Below, one piece after another: positions 8,704 to 16,690 of a stretch of 64,000 nt of DNA. The position numbers and the translations under genes are program-made. The notes under the pieces are model-generated. The model was not told the origin of the DNA. It worked only from the letters and a program-made list of their open reading frames with translations, and did no database searches. Every line of letters begins with the position of its first letter. The stretch's first letter is position 1. The DNA comes from Dyella caseinilytica (lineage in GTDB: Bacteria; Pseudomonadota; Gammaproteobacteria; Xanthomonadales; Rhodanobacteraceae): contig NZ_CP064030.1 in assembly GCF_016865235.1 (NCBI RefSeq), positions 3,224,001 through 3,288,000 on the forward strand, read 5' to 3'.

Positions 8704-9531
8704 TTATTCGGCGCTGCGGAGCAGCTCGTTGATACCGGTCTTGCTGCGTGTCTTTTCGTCCACCTGTTTGACAATCACGGCGGCATAAAGGCTGTGACTG
8801 CCATCTTTCGCAGGCAGACTACCAGCAACGACCACACTGCCCGCAGGAATGCGCCCGTAGGTCGTCTCGCCCGTGGCGCGGTTATAGATGCGCGTGGATT
8901 GGCCGAGGAACACACCCATGCCGATCACGCTTCCACGCTCCACCACGACGCCTTCCACCACTTCGGAACGCGCGCCGATGAAGCAGTTGTCCTCGATGAT
9001 GGTGGGATTGGCCTGCAGCGGCTCCAGCACGCCGCCGATACCTACGCCGCCGGAGAGATGCACACCAGCGCCAATCTGTGCGCAAGAGCCCACGGTTGCC
9101 CAGGTATCCACCATCGTGCCCGCACCCACATAGGCGCCGATGTTGACGTAGCTCGGCATCAGCACGGCGTCCTTCGCCACGTGCGCACCACGGCGCACCA
9201 GCGCACCCGGCACCACGCGCGCACCAAGATTCTCCAGTTCCACATCATTGCCGTGCGCAAAACGCAGCGGCACTTTGTCAAAAGCTAGCGCCGGACCACC
9301 ATCCACTACGCGATTGCCGTTGATGCGGAAGTAGAGCAGTACGGCTTTCTTCAGCCATTGATTCACGACCCAGCCGCCTTTGCCATCTGGCGCGGCAACA
9401 CGCTGCTCGCCGGATTCCAGCAGATCGATCACCTGACTCAGGGCCGGACGCAGATGGGTTTCGATTTCACTCTGGGTGAGGTCGTTGCGGCGCTCGAAGG
9501 CGTCGTTGATCAGGCTCTCGATGGACTGCAT
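8704..9531 (-). CDS. dapD: Tetrahydrodipicolinate N-succinyltransferase
   Basis: This 275-residue enzyme transfers succinyl from succinyl-CoA to tetrahydrodipicolinate in the lysine/DAP pathway. It has an N-terminal helical domain (LINDAFERRNDLT) and a central left-handed parallel beta-helix with hexapeptide repeats (VNIGAYVGAGTMVDTWATVG, GVGIGGVLEP, CFIGARSEVVEG). The C-terminus is typical (GSHSLYAAVIVKQVDEKTRSKT). The ATG at 9531 gives the family start MQSIESLIND; the longer frame adds only an atypical extension. It heads the dapD-CREST-YffB-DUF2165-dapE set. Confidence 0.97.
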   Translation of the reverse strand: MQSIESLINDAFERRNDLTQSEIETHLRPALSQVIDLLESGEQRVAAPDGKGGWVVNQWLKKAVLLYFRINGNRVVDGGPALAFDKVPLRFAHGNDVELENLGARVVPGALVRRGAHVAKDAVLMPSYVNIGAYVGAGTMVDTWATVGSCAQIGAGVHLSGGVGIGGVLEPLQANPTIIEDNCFIGARSEVVEGVVVERGSVIGMGVFLGQSTRIYNRATGETTYGRIPAGSVVVAGSLPAKDGSHSLYAAVIVKQVDEKTRSKTGINELLRSAE

Positions 9532-9613
9532 GGGGAAAGACTCGTGGTTCGGACCGAAAGGCAAAGATTACATCCATGCGCCTCGCGAGGATGTATAGGG
9601 CTGTCGAAAACGC

Positions 9614-10102
9614 TCAAATCAGTGCAAGTACGATAGGTACCACGAAACCGGCCAGCAGCAAGACGGTAATCAGCCCTGGTTTGCGCGTATAGCGGTAAGC
9701 CATATAGATGCCGAGCAGCGTCGAGATAAACAGGCCCAGCGCGACGAGCGCCGAGAAAATCTTCAACGGCAGCGGATTCTTGGCCTCTGCCCGTGGCATG
9801 TCCATGTTTGCAGGCATCGGCGGCGCGGGATTGGCAGCGGGCGCGGAGACCGCCACCTCGGGTGCATGATTGCCAGCATCCACGGGGCGTTTGCGCACGG
9901 CGGTGGTTTGTTTCTTGTGCAACTGGGCCATCGTCACCAGCCAGGCGGGCGGCTTGTAATCGCTGCCGCGGGTAGTTTCGTGCAGGCTGAATACCTGCAA
10001 CCCTCCGGTGAGTGCAAAGAACAACAGTGCCGGGGCGATGAAAACGCCAAGATACAGATGGATCTGGCGGGCAATCTTGAGAATCTTGTGAGACACAGAC
10101 AT
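9614..10102 (-). CDS. PepSY-associated membrane protein
   Basis: This 162-residue protein has an N-terminal helix (HLYLGVFIAPALLFFALTGGLQVF) of the PepSY-TM type, a roughly 70-residue Ala/Pro-rich periplasmic stretch with His and Met residues, and two C-terminal helices (KIFSALVALGLFISTLLGI, ITVLLLAGFVVPIVLALI). The N-terminal RQIHLYLG pattern is common in PepSY-containing ferric-siderophore-associated membrane proteins. The Met/His content of PMPANMDMPRAE might bind a metal, but this is speculation. The start ATG at 10102 is preferred over a GTG two codons upstream. Confidence 0.65.
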   Translation of the reverse strand: MSVSHKILKIARQIHLYLGVFIAPALLFFALTGGLQVFSLHETTRGSDYKPPAWLVTMAQLHKKQTTAVRKRPVDAGNHAPEVAVSAPAANPAPPMPANMDMPRAEAKNPLPLKIFSALVALGLFISTLLGIYMAYRYTRKPGLITVLLLAGFVVPIVLALI

Positions 10103-10202
10103 GGACACGCAGCCTTCTTGGCAAAATCAGCCAAACGGTTGAAAGAAAATGACGATGACAGGCCGCTGACGCAGCCCCGCGGGAAATCATCCCAGGCTGT
10201 CA

Positions 10203-10351
10203 GGATGCTCTGATCCGTTCTGCGTGGATGCCACCGGTTCTATCGGTTCGCACCATCGGCGAAGGCAGACTGGCTGTCTGTCGAGGCGATGGGCCAAAGG
10301 CTACGGATAGATAGAACCGGTGGCACCTGCGCAGAACGGATCAGAGCACCC
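10203..10351. repeat. 149-bp imperfect palindrome A downstream of glnD
   Basis: Arms 10203-10244 and 10310-10351 are inverted copies identical at 38 of 42 positions. Inside them CCATCG (10253-10258) pairs with CGATGG (10287-10292). The apex is CAGACTGGCTGTCTG (10266-10280), a 5-bp stem with loop TGGCT. The element lies 28 bases beyond the glnD stop and 100 bases before the PepSY gene start (both minus strand). Its apex matches that of a second long palindrome at 36428-36592. It could be a MITE-like element or a structured RNA. No T-run is present, so it is not a classical terminator. Confidence 0.85.
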
Positions 10352-10379
10352 TTACGCACAGCCCGTGCCGGTGACAGGG

Positions 10380-13028
10380 CTATGCGGACAAGCTCTGTGG
10401 TCCGATCCGCTCGGTCAAAGCCTGCCACAGACGACGTTGCTGTGTCTCGCTCAAAGGGGCGTTCTTGCGATCGGTGAGCTGGAAGAAATCCTCCACCCGC
10501 TCGCCGAAAGTGGCAATGCGTGCATCGTGCACACGCACCTCGCAGGCCATCATCACCTGCGTCACGGCAGCCAGCAGGCCGGGACGGTCACTGCAGACCA
10601 ATGCCATCTGGGTACGGCCGTCCGATTGCTTGAAGTCGATGCGCGGTGTCATCTGAAAATGCTTCAGGTGCCGCGACATGCTGCGCCGGGACGGCATGAT
10701 CGGTGCCGATTGCGCCAGTGCGCGCTGCAGGCGCTGATGCAGCTCCTCCGCGCGCTCCTGCGTGGCGGGCTTCTGGGTTTCCGCTTCCAGCAACAGGAAG
10801 GTATCCATCGCCTTGCCATCGGGTGAATTGAGCACGCGCGCCTCCATCACCGAAAAGTGCAGGCGATCGAGCATGGCGGTGACGTTCGCAAACAAACCGT
10901 CGCGATCCGGCGCATAAACAAACAGCTCGGTGCTCCCGCGTACCGACAGAGGATTCACCGCGATCAGCGGCAACTTGCCCTCTCCTTGCAAGATCGCTGT
11001 GGTCTGCCAGGCAATCTGCTCTGGGCGGTGGCGCAGGAAGCTCACCATCGGGAAGGTATCCCAGATCCGCACTACCGCTTCGGCAGGCTTGCCATCTGCC
11101 ACCAGCAACGCCAGCGCCTGTTCGCGACAGCTTTGTGCGCGCACGGCAGCGCCGGCCGAAGGCTTGGCGTCGCGTCGCAAGGCGTAGCGTGTGGCGGTAT
11201 AGAGATCTGCCAGCAAACGGTCTTTCCAAGCGTTCCACAAACGTGGACTGGTGCCGATGATGTCGGCGATGGTCAACAGGTAAAGCTGTCCAAGGCGCTC
11301 GCGGCCGCCGACAGCTTCAGCAAATCGATGCACGACATCCGGATCGGTAATGTCCTGGCGCTGTGCTGTGGTACTCATCAACAAGTGCCAGCGCACCAGC
11401 CAGGCGACGCGTTCGATATCTTCTTCTGCCAAGCCAACTTTGTTGCCGAATGCCCGCGCATCTTCCTCGCCCAGCACGGAGTGATCGCCACCACGCCCTT
11501 TGGCAATGTCATGAAACAGCGCTGCCAACAACAGCACTTCCGGCTTGGGCAGCGTCGTCCACACTTCGCAAGCGAGCGGAAATTCAGCCTGCGTAACAGG
11601 ATCGGCAAAACGCGCAACATTGCGCAGTACGCGCAAGGTGTGTTCGTCCACGGTATAGACATGAAACAAGTCGTATTGCATGCGCCCGAACACTTTGCCA
11701 AACGCAGGAAGAATCGCCGCCAGCAAACCGTGGCGATTCATACGCCACAGCGCATCCACTGCCGGTGCGCCACGACGCAGCAAACGCAGGAAGGACGCGA
11801 GCACCTGCGGATCATCCGCCAGCCTGCCATCCAGGGCTGCGGTTGCCTGATGGATGCGGCGCATGGTGTCGGCGGTGAAGCCGATCACGCCCTTTTCGTC
11901 CAGGCGCGCGATGAAGATATCCACCAGCGCGGAGGGGCGGCGGGCGAAGAGATCCGGATCGCGCACCGCCATGCGCGCACCGTAGCGAATGAAATCCGCG
12001 CCAACCGGCTGAACGGCGCTCGGCGGTTCGAGCATTTCCTCGAAGCGTTCGGCTATCTGGATACCAAGGCGTTCCACCTGGCTCGCCGCACGGTAATAGC
12101 CCTGCATAAATTGTTCGACGCCGAGATTTTTCTCATGCTCGTCTTCGAAACCCAGCCTCGCTGCGATCGCGCGCTGATAATCGAATAGCAGCCGTTCTTC
12201 CGGCCTGCCCGCTTCCAGATGCAAGGCGAAACGGTAGCGACGCAGTGTGGCTTCCGCCTGCAGCAGGGTGTCGCATTCGGCCGGATCGAGCAGGCCTTCG
12301 GTCACCATGTCAGGAAAATCACTGGCGTGCGCCAGACGCTTGCCGAGCCAGCGCAGCGAATCGAGCGTGCGTAGTCCGCCAGGACCGTCCTTCAAATTGG
12401 GTTCGAGGTTGTAGGCGGTGTCGTCGTAGCGAGCATGTCGCGCGTCTCGTTCGGCCAGGCGCGCAAGCAAATAGTCGTGCGGGGGCCACATGTCGGGAGC
12501 ATCGACAATCGCGCGCAGTCTTGCATCGAGTGCGGCATCGCCCGCAAGACGGCGCGCATCGAGCAAACTGGTGAAGACACTCGCTTCGGCTGCCGCCAGT
12601 GTCCGGCACTGCGCGGAATCGCGCACCGCGTGGCCGACTTTCAATCCGATATCCCACAAGGTGGCAAAACATTGCTCGAGCGCGCGCAAGCGCGCCGCAT
12701 CTGGCTGCTCGACCAGTGCCAGCAGATCGATATCGGAATACGGAAACAGCAGGCCGCGTCCGAAACCGCCGATCGCAAACAGTGCCGCGTCCGCGACATC
12801 GCCAAGGCAGGCGGTCCAGACGTGCGCCACGATGCGCGTGGCCGAATCACTGCGCCGCCGGGCCAGTTCGCTGGCGTCGGCGCCATCACGAAACGCTACT
12901 GCAATGGCCCGATCCAGGTCCCCCAGCAATTGCCGCAGTGCACGCCGCGCTTCACTCGAAACACCCGAGCGAGGAACAGCGACCGGCAAACGGGGTAGCG
13001 GAGGAAGCGTGACAGTAGATGCAGTCAT
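10380..13028 (-). CDS. glnD: Bifunctional uridylyltransferase/uridylyl-removing enzyme
   Basis: This 882-residue protein senses glutamine and adds or removes UMP on PII proteins, controlling nitrogen assimilation. The domains in order are: a nucleotidyltransferase with GGFGRGLLFPYSDIDLL (Asp99, Asp101); a GlnD PII-uridylyltransferase helical region; an HD domain with LFHDIAKGRGGDHS for UMP removal; and two C-terminal ACT domains (ELFVYAPDRDGLFANVTAML and QMALVCSDRPGLLAAVTQVM) that bind glutamine. Length and domain order are canonical. The start is the ATG at 13028. The gene ends in TAG 28 bases before palindrome A. Confidence 0.97.
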   Translation of the reverse strand: MTASTVTLPPLPRLPVAVPRSGVSSEARRALRQLLGDLDRAIAVAFRDGADASELARRRSDSATRIVAHVWTACLGDVADAALFAIGGFGRGLLFPYSDIDLLALVEQPDAARLRALEQCFATLWDIGLKVGHAVRDSAQCRTLAAAEASVFTSLLDARRLAGDAALDARLRAIVDAPDMWPPHDYLLARLAERDARHARYDDTAYNLEPNLKDGPGGLRTLDSLRWLGKRLAHASDFPDMVTEGLLDPAECDTLLQAEATLRRYRFALHLEAGRPEERLLFDYQRAIAARLGFEDEHEKNLGVEQFMQGYYRAASQVERLGIQIAERFEEMLEPPSAVQPVGADFIRYGARMAVRDPDLFARRPSALVDIFIARLDEKGVIGFTADTMRRIHQATAALDGRLADDPQVLASFLRLLRRGAPAVDALWRMNRHGLLAAILPAFGKVFGRMQYDLFHVYTVDEHTLRVLRNVARFADPVTQAEFPLACEVWTTLPKPEVLLLAALFHDIAKGRGGDHSVLGEEDARAFGNKVGLAEEDIERVAWLVRWHLLMSTTAQRQDITDPDVVHRFAEAVGGRERLGQLYLLTIADIIGTSPRLWNAWKDRLLADLYTATRYALRRDAKPSAGAAVRAQSCREQALALLVADGKPAEAVVRIWDTFPMVSFLRHRPEQIAWQTTAILQGEGKLPLIAVNPLSVRGSTELFVYAPDRDGLFANVTAMLDRLHFSVMEARVLNSPDGKAMDTFLLLEAETQKPATQERAEELHQRLQRALAQSAPIMPSRRSMSRHLKHFQMTPRIDFKQSDGRTQMALVCSDRPGLLAAVTQVMMACEVRVHDARIATFGERVEDFFQLTDRKNAPLSETQQRRLWQALTERIGPQSLSA

Positions 13029-13171
13029 GAGCAGGACAACACGCGCGCAAGGGTCAACGATACAAGCCTACTCATATCGCCAGCCAAAGAGCGCAAGCCA
13101 ATCCGAAATTTTGCAATCCGCCGAAATTCGCGGCATACGGGCGAGATAGATCCCACGCCCGCAACCTCTCA

Positions 13172-13936
13172 TCAAGCATCCGGCCAGGGCGTGAGGATCT
13201 CGAAACCGTCGTCGGTCACCGCAATGGTGTGCTCCCACTGTGCGGAGAGCGAGTGATCTTTGGTCACGACGGTCCAGCCATCCGGCAACTGTTTGGTGTG
13301 CGGCTTGCCGGCATTGACCATCGGCTCGACCGTGAAAGTCATGCCCTTCTGCAGTACCACGCCCGTGCCAGGCTTGCCGTAATGCAGTACCTGCGGCTCA
13401 TCGTGATAGACCTTGCCGATGCCGTGTCCGCAGTATTCGCGCACGATCGAAAAACCCGCCGCCTCCGCGTGCTTCTGGATGGCGTGTCCCACATCGCCCA
13501 GGGTTGCGCCCGGGCGCACCGACTGGATGCCGCGCATCATCGCCTCGTGGGTGGTGTCCACCAGGCGCTTGGCCAGCACGCCGGGCGTGCCCACGTAGTA
13601 CATGCGGCTGGTATCGCCGTGCCAGCCATCTTTGATGACGGTCACGTCGAGATTGATGATGTCGCCATCCTTCAGGACCTTGCCCGGGCTGGGAATGCCG
13701 TGGCAGATCACATGGTTGACCGAGGTGCACAGAGTCTTGGGGAAGCCGTGGTAGCCCACATTGGCCGGGATCGCCTTCTGCACATTCACAATGTGCTCGT
13801 AGGCCAGCCGATCCAGGTCCTCGGTGGTCACACCGGGTTTGACGTGCTCCTTGAGCATGGCCAGCACTTCGGCCGCCAACTGGCCGGCGACACGCATGCC
13901 TTCAAGGTCTTCAGCGGATTTGAGGGTAATTGCCAT
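13172..13936 (-). CDS. map: Methionine aminopeptidase, type I
   Basis: This 254-residue enzyme removes the initiator methionine from new proteins. The pita-bread fold motifs and metal ligands are present: NLDVTVIKDGWHGDTSRMY (two Asp), GHGIGKVYHDEPQVLHYG (His), FTVEPMVNAG (Glu) and WTVVTKDHSLSAQWEHTIAV (Glu). The ATG at 13936 gives the family start MAITLKSAEDLEGMR; an upstream extension of five residues is unlikely. It is divergent from rpsB, as is common in gammaproteobacteria. Confidence 0.97.
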   Translation of the reverse strand: MAITLKSAEDLEGMRVAGQLAAEVLAMLKEHVKPGVTTEDLDRLAYEHIVNVQKAIPANVGYHGFPKTLCTSVNHVICHGIPSPGKVLKDGDIINLDVTVIKDGWHGDTSRMYYVGTPGVLAKRLVDTTHEAMMRGIQSVRPGATLGDVGHAIQKHAEAAGFSIVREYCGHGIGKVYHDEPQVLHYGKPGTGVVLQKGMTFTVEPMVNAGKPHTKQLPDGWTVVTKDHSLSAQWEHTIAVTDDGFEILTPWPDA

Positions 13937-13981
13937 AATCACAATCGTCATATGGCGGCAAAGTCGTCAAAAACCAGTAAC

Positions 13982-14011
13982 TTGCCGCGAAGCGGTGGTC
14001 CCGGTTATACT
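13982..14011 (+). promoter_or_regulatory. Predicted sigma-70 promoter of rpsB-tsf
   Basis: TTGCCG (13982-13987) and TATACT (14006-14011) are spaced 18 bases apart and point toward rpsB. The predicted transcript would begin near 14018 and carry a leader of roughly 230 bases before the rpsB start, as expected for an autoregulated ribosomal protein operon. Confidence 0.65.
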
Positions 14012-14017
14012 TTCCGG

Positions 14018-14245
14018 GTTTTGCAGACCGCTCCTGGCCATTTTGATGGCCCGCACGGCGCAAAGCGAACCCGGATTGTAACCGCGCTGCGGTACAACCC
14101 CAACTAACGCCACACACATATCGGCACCGTCTTCGGGGTGCCGCGCTGACCCATTTAAGCCATGGGCGTCGCGGTCGAAGCCGGGGATATGTGGAGGTCC
14201 CAACCCCTGGGCCACTCAAAAAAGGCCCACTGCAGGAGTAATACC
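14018..14245 (+). promoter_or_regulatory. Structured rpsB leader
   Basis: The untranslated leader between the predicted promoter and rpsB contains a 7-bp hairpin (CGGCACC 14122-14128 with GGTGCCG 14137-14143). It has a second stem near 14197-14212 (GGTCCCA against TGGGCC, with a bulge), close to the ribosome-binding site GCAGGAG at 14232-14238. In E. coli S2 represses its own operon through a leader structure. I infer the same here but see no exact motif match that proves it. Confidence 0.5.
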
Positions 14246-15148
14246 ATGGCTCAAGTCACCATGCGTCAGATGCTGGAAGCTGGCGTGCATTTCGGTCACC
14301 AGACCCGCTACTGGAACCCGAAGATGGCCCCGTACATCTTTGGCGCGCGCGGCAAGATCCACATCATCAACCTCGAAAAGACGCTGCCGCTGTTCACCGA
14401 CGCGATGAACTTCCTGTCGGCGATCGCCCAGAAGCGCGGCACCGTGCTGTTCGTCGGCACCAAGCGCTCCGCCCGTGAGGCCCTGGCTGAAGAAGCCGGC
14501 CGCGCCGGCATGCCCTTCGTCACCGCCCGTTGGCTCGGCGGCATGCTGACCAACTTCCGCACCGTCAAGCAGTCCGTTGGCCGCCTGAAGGAGCTGGAAG
14601 CCGCCGAAACCGACGGTAGCTTCGACAAGCTGGTCAAGCACGAAGTGCTGGCCCGTCGCCGCGAGCGCGCCAAGCTGGAAAACTCGCTGGGCGGCATCAA
14701 GAACATGAATCGTCTGCCCGACGCCCTGTTCGTGGTCGATATCGGCCATGAAAACATCGCCGTGCAGGAAGCCAAGAAGCTCGGCATCCCGGTGATCGCC
14801 GTGGTCGACACCAACTACAACCCGGAACTGGTGGATTACGCCATCCCGGGCAACGACGACGCCATCCGCGCGATCCAGCTGTACGCCCGCGCCGCCGCCG
14901 ACTCGATCCTCGAAGGCAAGGCTGCCGCTCCGGCCGCTGCCCAGGGTGATGCCAACGAATTCGTCGAACTGGACGAAGAAGGCAACCCGGTCGCCAAGGA
15001 AGATGATCGCCGCGCCGCCGCCCCGCGCCGCAATGCGCCGGCCAAGAAGGGCGGCCCGCGTGGCGGTGATCGCGACGACCGTCGCGGTGGCCGTGGCGGC
15101 CGTGGCGGCCGCGCGCAGGACACCACAGGTGCCGGCGACGCCGACTAA
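14246..15148 (+). CDS. rpsB: 30S ribosomal protein S2 with RGG-rich C-terminal extension
   Basis: Residues 1 to about 222 are a normal S2: MRQMLEAGVHFGHQTRYWNP, GTKRSAREALAEEAGRAGMP, RWLGGMLTNFRT and DTNYNPELVDYAIPGNDDA. E. coli S2 has 241 residues, while this protein has 300. The extra tail runs from Ala/Pro-rich sequence through an acidic patch (FVELDEEGNP) into a basic, Arg-Gly-rich stretch (about residues 265-288, with repeats of RGG) and ends in an acidic peptide. RGG tails usually contact RNA. The ribosome-binding site is GCAGGAG before ATG 14246. tsf follows. Confidence 0.97.
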   Translation: MAQVTMRQMLEAGVHFGHQTRYWNPKMAPYIFGARGKIHIINLEKTLPLFTDAMNFLSAIAQKRGTVLFVGTKRSAREALAEEAGRAGMPFVTARWLGGMLTNFRTVKQSVGRLKELEAAETDGSFDKLVKHEVLARRRERAKLENSLGGIKNMNRLPDALFVVDIGHENIAVQEAKKLGIPVIAVVDTNYNPELVDYAIPGNDDAIRAIQLYARAAADSILEGKAAAPAAAQGDANEFVELDEEGNPVAKEDDRRAAAPRRNAPAKKGGPRGGDRDDRRGGRGGRGGRAQDTTGAGDAD

Positions 15149-15158
15149 GTCTGTCCGC

Positions 15159-15185
15159 TGTCGTGGCGGTATCGCCGCCACGACA
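15159..15185 (+). terminator. rpsB-tsf intergenic hairpin (attenuator-like)
   Basis: TGTCGTGGCGG (15159-15169) pairs perfectly with CCGCCACGACA (15175-15185) around a 5-base loop. No T-run follows, so readthrough into tsf is expected. A partial attenuator or mRNA processing site between S2 and EF-Ts is a known feature of this operon in E. coli. Confidence 0.6.
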
Positions 15186-15211
15186 CATCCAAGATTCCCG
15201 AGGAACTTTCA

Positions 15212-16090
15212 ATGGCTGATATTTCCGCCCAACTGGTCAAGGAACTCCGCGAGCGCTCCGGCGCTGGCATGATGGAGTGCAAGAAGGCGCTGGTCGAAAA
15301 CAATGGCGACATCGAAGTCGCCATGGAATGGCTGCGTAAATCGGGCCTGGCCAAGGCCGACAAGAAGGCTGGCCGCGTAGCCGCCGAAGGCCGCATCTTC
15401 TCCGCCCAGGGCAACGGCGGCGCCGTGCTGGTCGAAGTGAACAGCGAAACCGATTTCGTGGCAAAGAACCCTGATTTCGTGACCTTCGGCAACAACGTCG
15501 CCGACGTGGCGCTGAAGTCCGGCGCACAGGACGTCGATGCACTGAAGGCTGCCGCCTACCCAGCCGGCGGTACGATCGAAGAGGCCACCAAGGGCCTGGT
15601 CGCCACCATCGGTGAGAACATCCAGGTTCGCCGCATGGCGCGCGCCTCTCATGATGGCGTGATCGCCAGCTACATCCACGGCGGCCGTATCGGCGTGCTG
15701 GTGGCCCTCAAGGGCGGCTCGGAAGACCTGGCCAAGGGCATCGCCATGCACGTGGCAGCCATGAACCCGGCCTATGTGCGCGCCGAAGACGTCCCGGCCG
15801 AATTCCTGGCCAAGGAAAAGGACATCGCGTTGAGCCAGATGTCCGAGAAGGAAAAGGCCAAGCCGGCCGAAATCCTGGAAAAGATCGTTGGCGGCAAGGT
15901 CAGCAAAATCATTTCCGAAGTCACCCTGCTGGGCCAGCCTTACGTGCTGGACACCAACGTCACCGTTGGCGACGCCCTGAAGAAGGAAGGCGCCGATGTA
16001 ATTTCTGTGGCTCGCCTGGCTGTGGGCGAAGGCATCGAGAAGGTGCAAGAAGACTATCTGGCTGAAGTGCAGAAGGCGATGCAGGGCTGA
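15212..16090 (+). CDS. tsf: Translation elongation factor Ts
   Basis: This 292-residue protein is the nucleotide exchange factor for EF-Tu. It has the N-terminal UBA-like signature ISAQLVKELRERSGAGMMEC-KKAL, the core motif SETDFVAKN (TDFV contacts EF-Tu), and the C-terminal dimerisation and coiled-coil region with VLLGQPYVLD. Length and spacing agree with the family. The gene is preceded by GAGGAAC for ribosome binding. A strong intrinsic terminator follows 27 bases after the stop. Confidence 0.98.
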   Translation: MADISAQLVKELRERSGAGMMECKKALVENNGDIEVAMEWLRKSGLAKADKKAGRVAAEGRIFSAQGNGGAVLVEVNSETDFVAKNPDFVTFGNNVADVALKSGAQDVDALKAAAYPAGGTIEEATKGLVATIGENIQVRRMARASHDGVIASYIHGGRIGVLVALKGGSEDLAKGIAMHVAAMNPAYVRAEDVPAEFLAKEKDIALSQMSEKEKAKPAEILEKIVGGKVSKIISEVTLLGQPYVLDTNVTVGDALKKEGADVISVARLAVGEGIEKVQEDYLAEVQKAMQG

Positions 16091-16117
16091 CGCCTCAGCA
16101 CAACGAAAACAAAAAAG

Positions 16118-16140
16118 CCGCGAGAAATCGCGGTTTTTTT
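16118..16140 (+). terminator. Intrinsic terminator after tsf
   Basis: CCGCGA-GAAA-TCGCGG (16118-16133) forms a 6-bp stem closed by a GAAA tetraloop, followed by seven T residues and preceded by an A-run. The A-run and T-run make it bidirectional, so it can also serve the converging VOC-family gene. Confidence 0.92.
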
Positions 16141-16183
16141 GTTTTATACCGAGCCCCTTCCCGGCACACGGAGCGCGCATGGG

Positions 16184-16576
16184 TCATTGGCGCGGCTGCA
16201 GCAAATCCCACTTGTTGCCATACAGATCCTCAAACACCGCCACGGTCGCATAAGCCTCCTCGCGCGGCGATTCCAGAAAACGTACGCCCCGCGAACGCAT
16301 CGCTTCATAACGCGCATAGAAATCGTCAACGCGCAGAAAGAGGAACACTCGCCCCCCAGCCTGCTCGCCTACGCTGGCATCCTGCTCAGCATTGCTTGCC
16401 TGGGCGAGCAGCAGCCTCGTTTCCCGCGCCCCTGGTGGCGAAACCAGCACCCAGCGCTTGCCGCCGCCCAGTGGCGTATCTTCGATCAATTCAAAGTCGA
16501 GGCAGCCGGTATAGAACGCGATTGCCTCGTCATAGTCGCGCACCAGCAGTGCAATGGCGGCGATAGCGTGTTGCAT
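16184..16576 (-). CDS. VOC (glyoxalase/bleomycin resistance) family protein
   Basis: This 130-residue protein has two beta-alpha-beta-beta-beta modules of the vicinal oxygen chelate fold: AIALLVRDYDEAIAFYTGCLDFELIE at the start and RVFLFLRVDDFYARYEAMRSRGVRF in the second half. It ends in VAVFEDLYGNKWDLLQ, where the Glu/Asp before LYGN is a usual metal-ligand position. The substrate is unknown. The ATG at 16576 is chosen because GGGAG lies 8 bases upstream. It converges with tsf and is divergent from pyrH. Confidence 0.88.
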   Translation of the reverse strand: MQHAIAAIALLVRDYDEAIAFYTGCLDFELIEDTPLGGGKRWVLVSPPGARETRLLLAQASNAEQDASVGEQAGGRVFLFLRVDDFYARYEAMRSRGVRFLESPREEAYATVAVFEDLYGNKWDLLQPRQ

Positions 16577-16627
16577 GAAGCGGACTCCCATCGGTAACTA
16601 CGGTGTGAAGCATAAATCTGTGACGCG

Positions 16628-16656
16628 CTGACGTCTGCGGTAGGGTCCGCTACAAT
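16628..16656 (+). promoter_or_regulatory. Predicted sigma-70 promoter of pyrH
   Basis: CTGACG (16628-16633) and TACAAT (16651-16656) are separated by 17 bases and end 34 bases before the pyrH start. The tsf terminator upstream makes an independent promoter for pyrH necessary. Confidence 0.65.
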
Positions 16657-16690
16657 GCGCGCGTTTTGCACATCACAATCCGGAGCCTTC

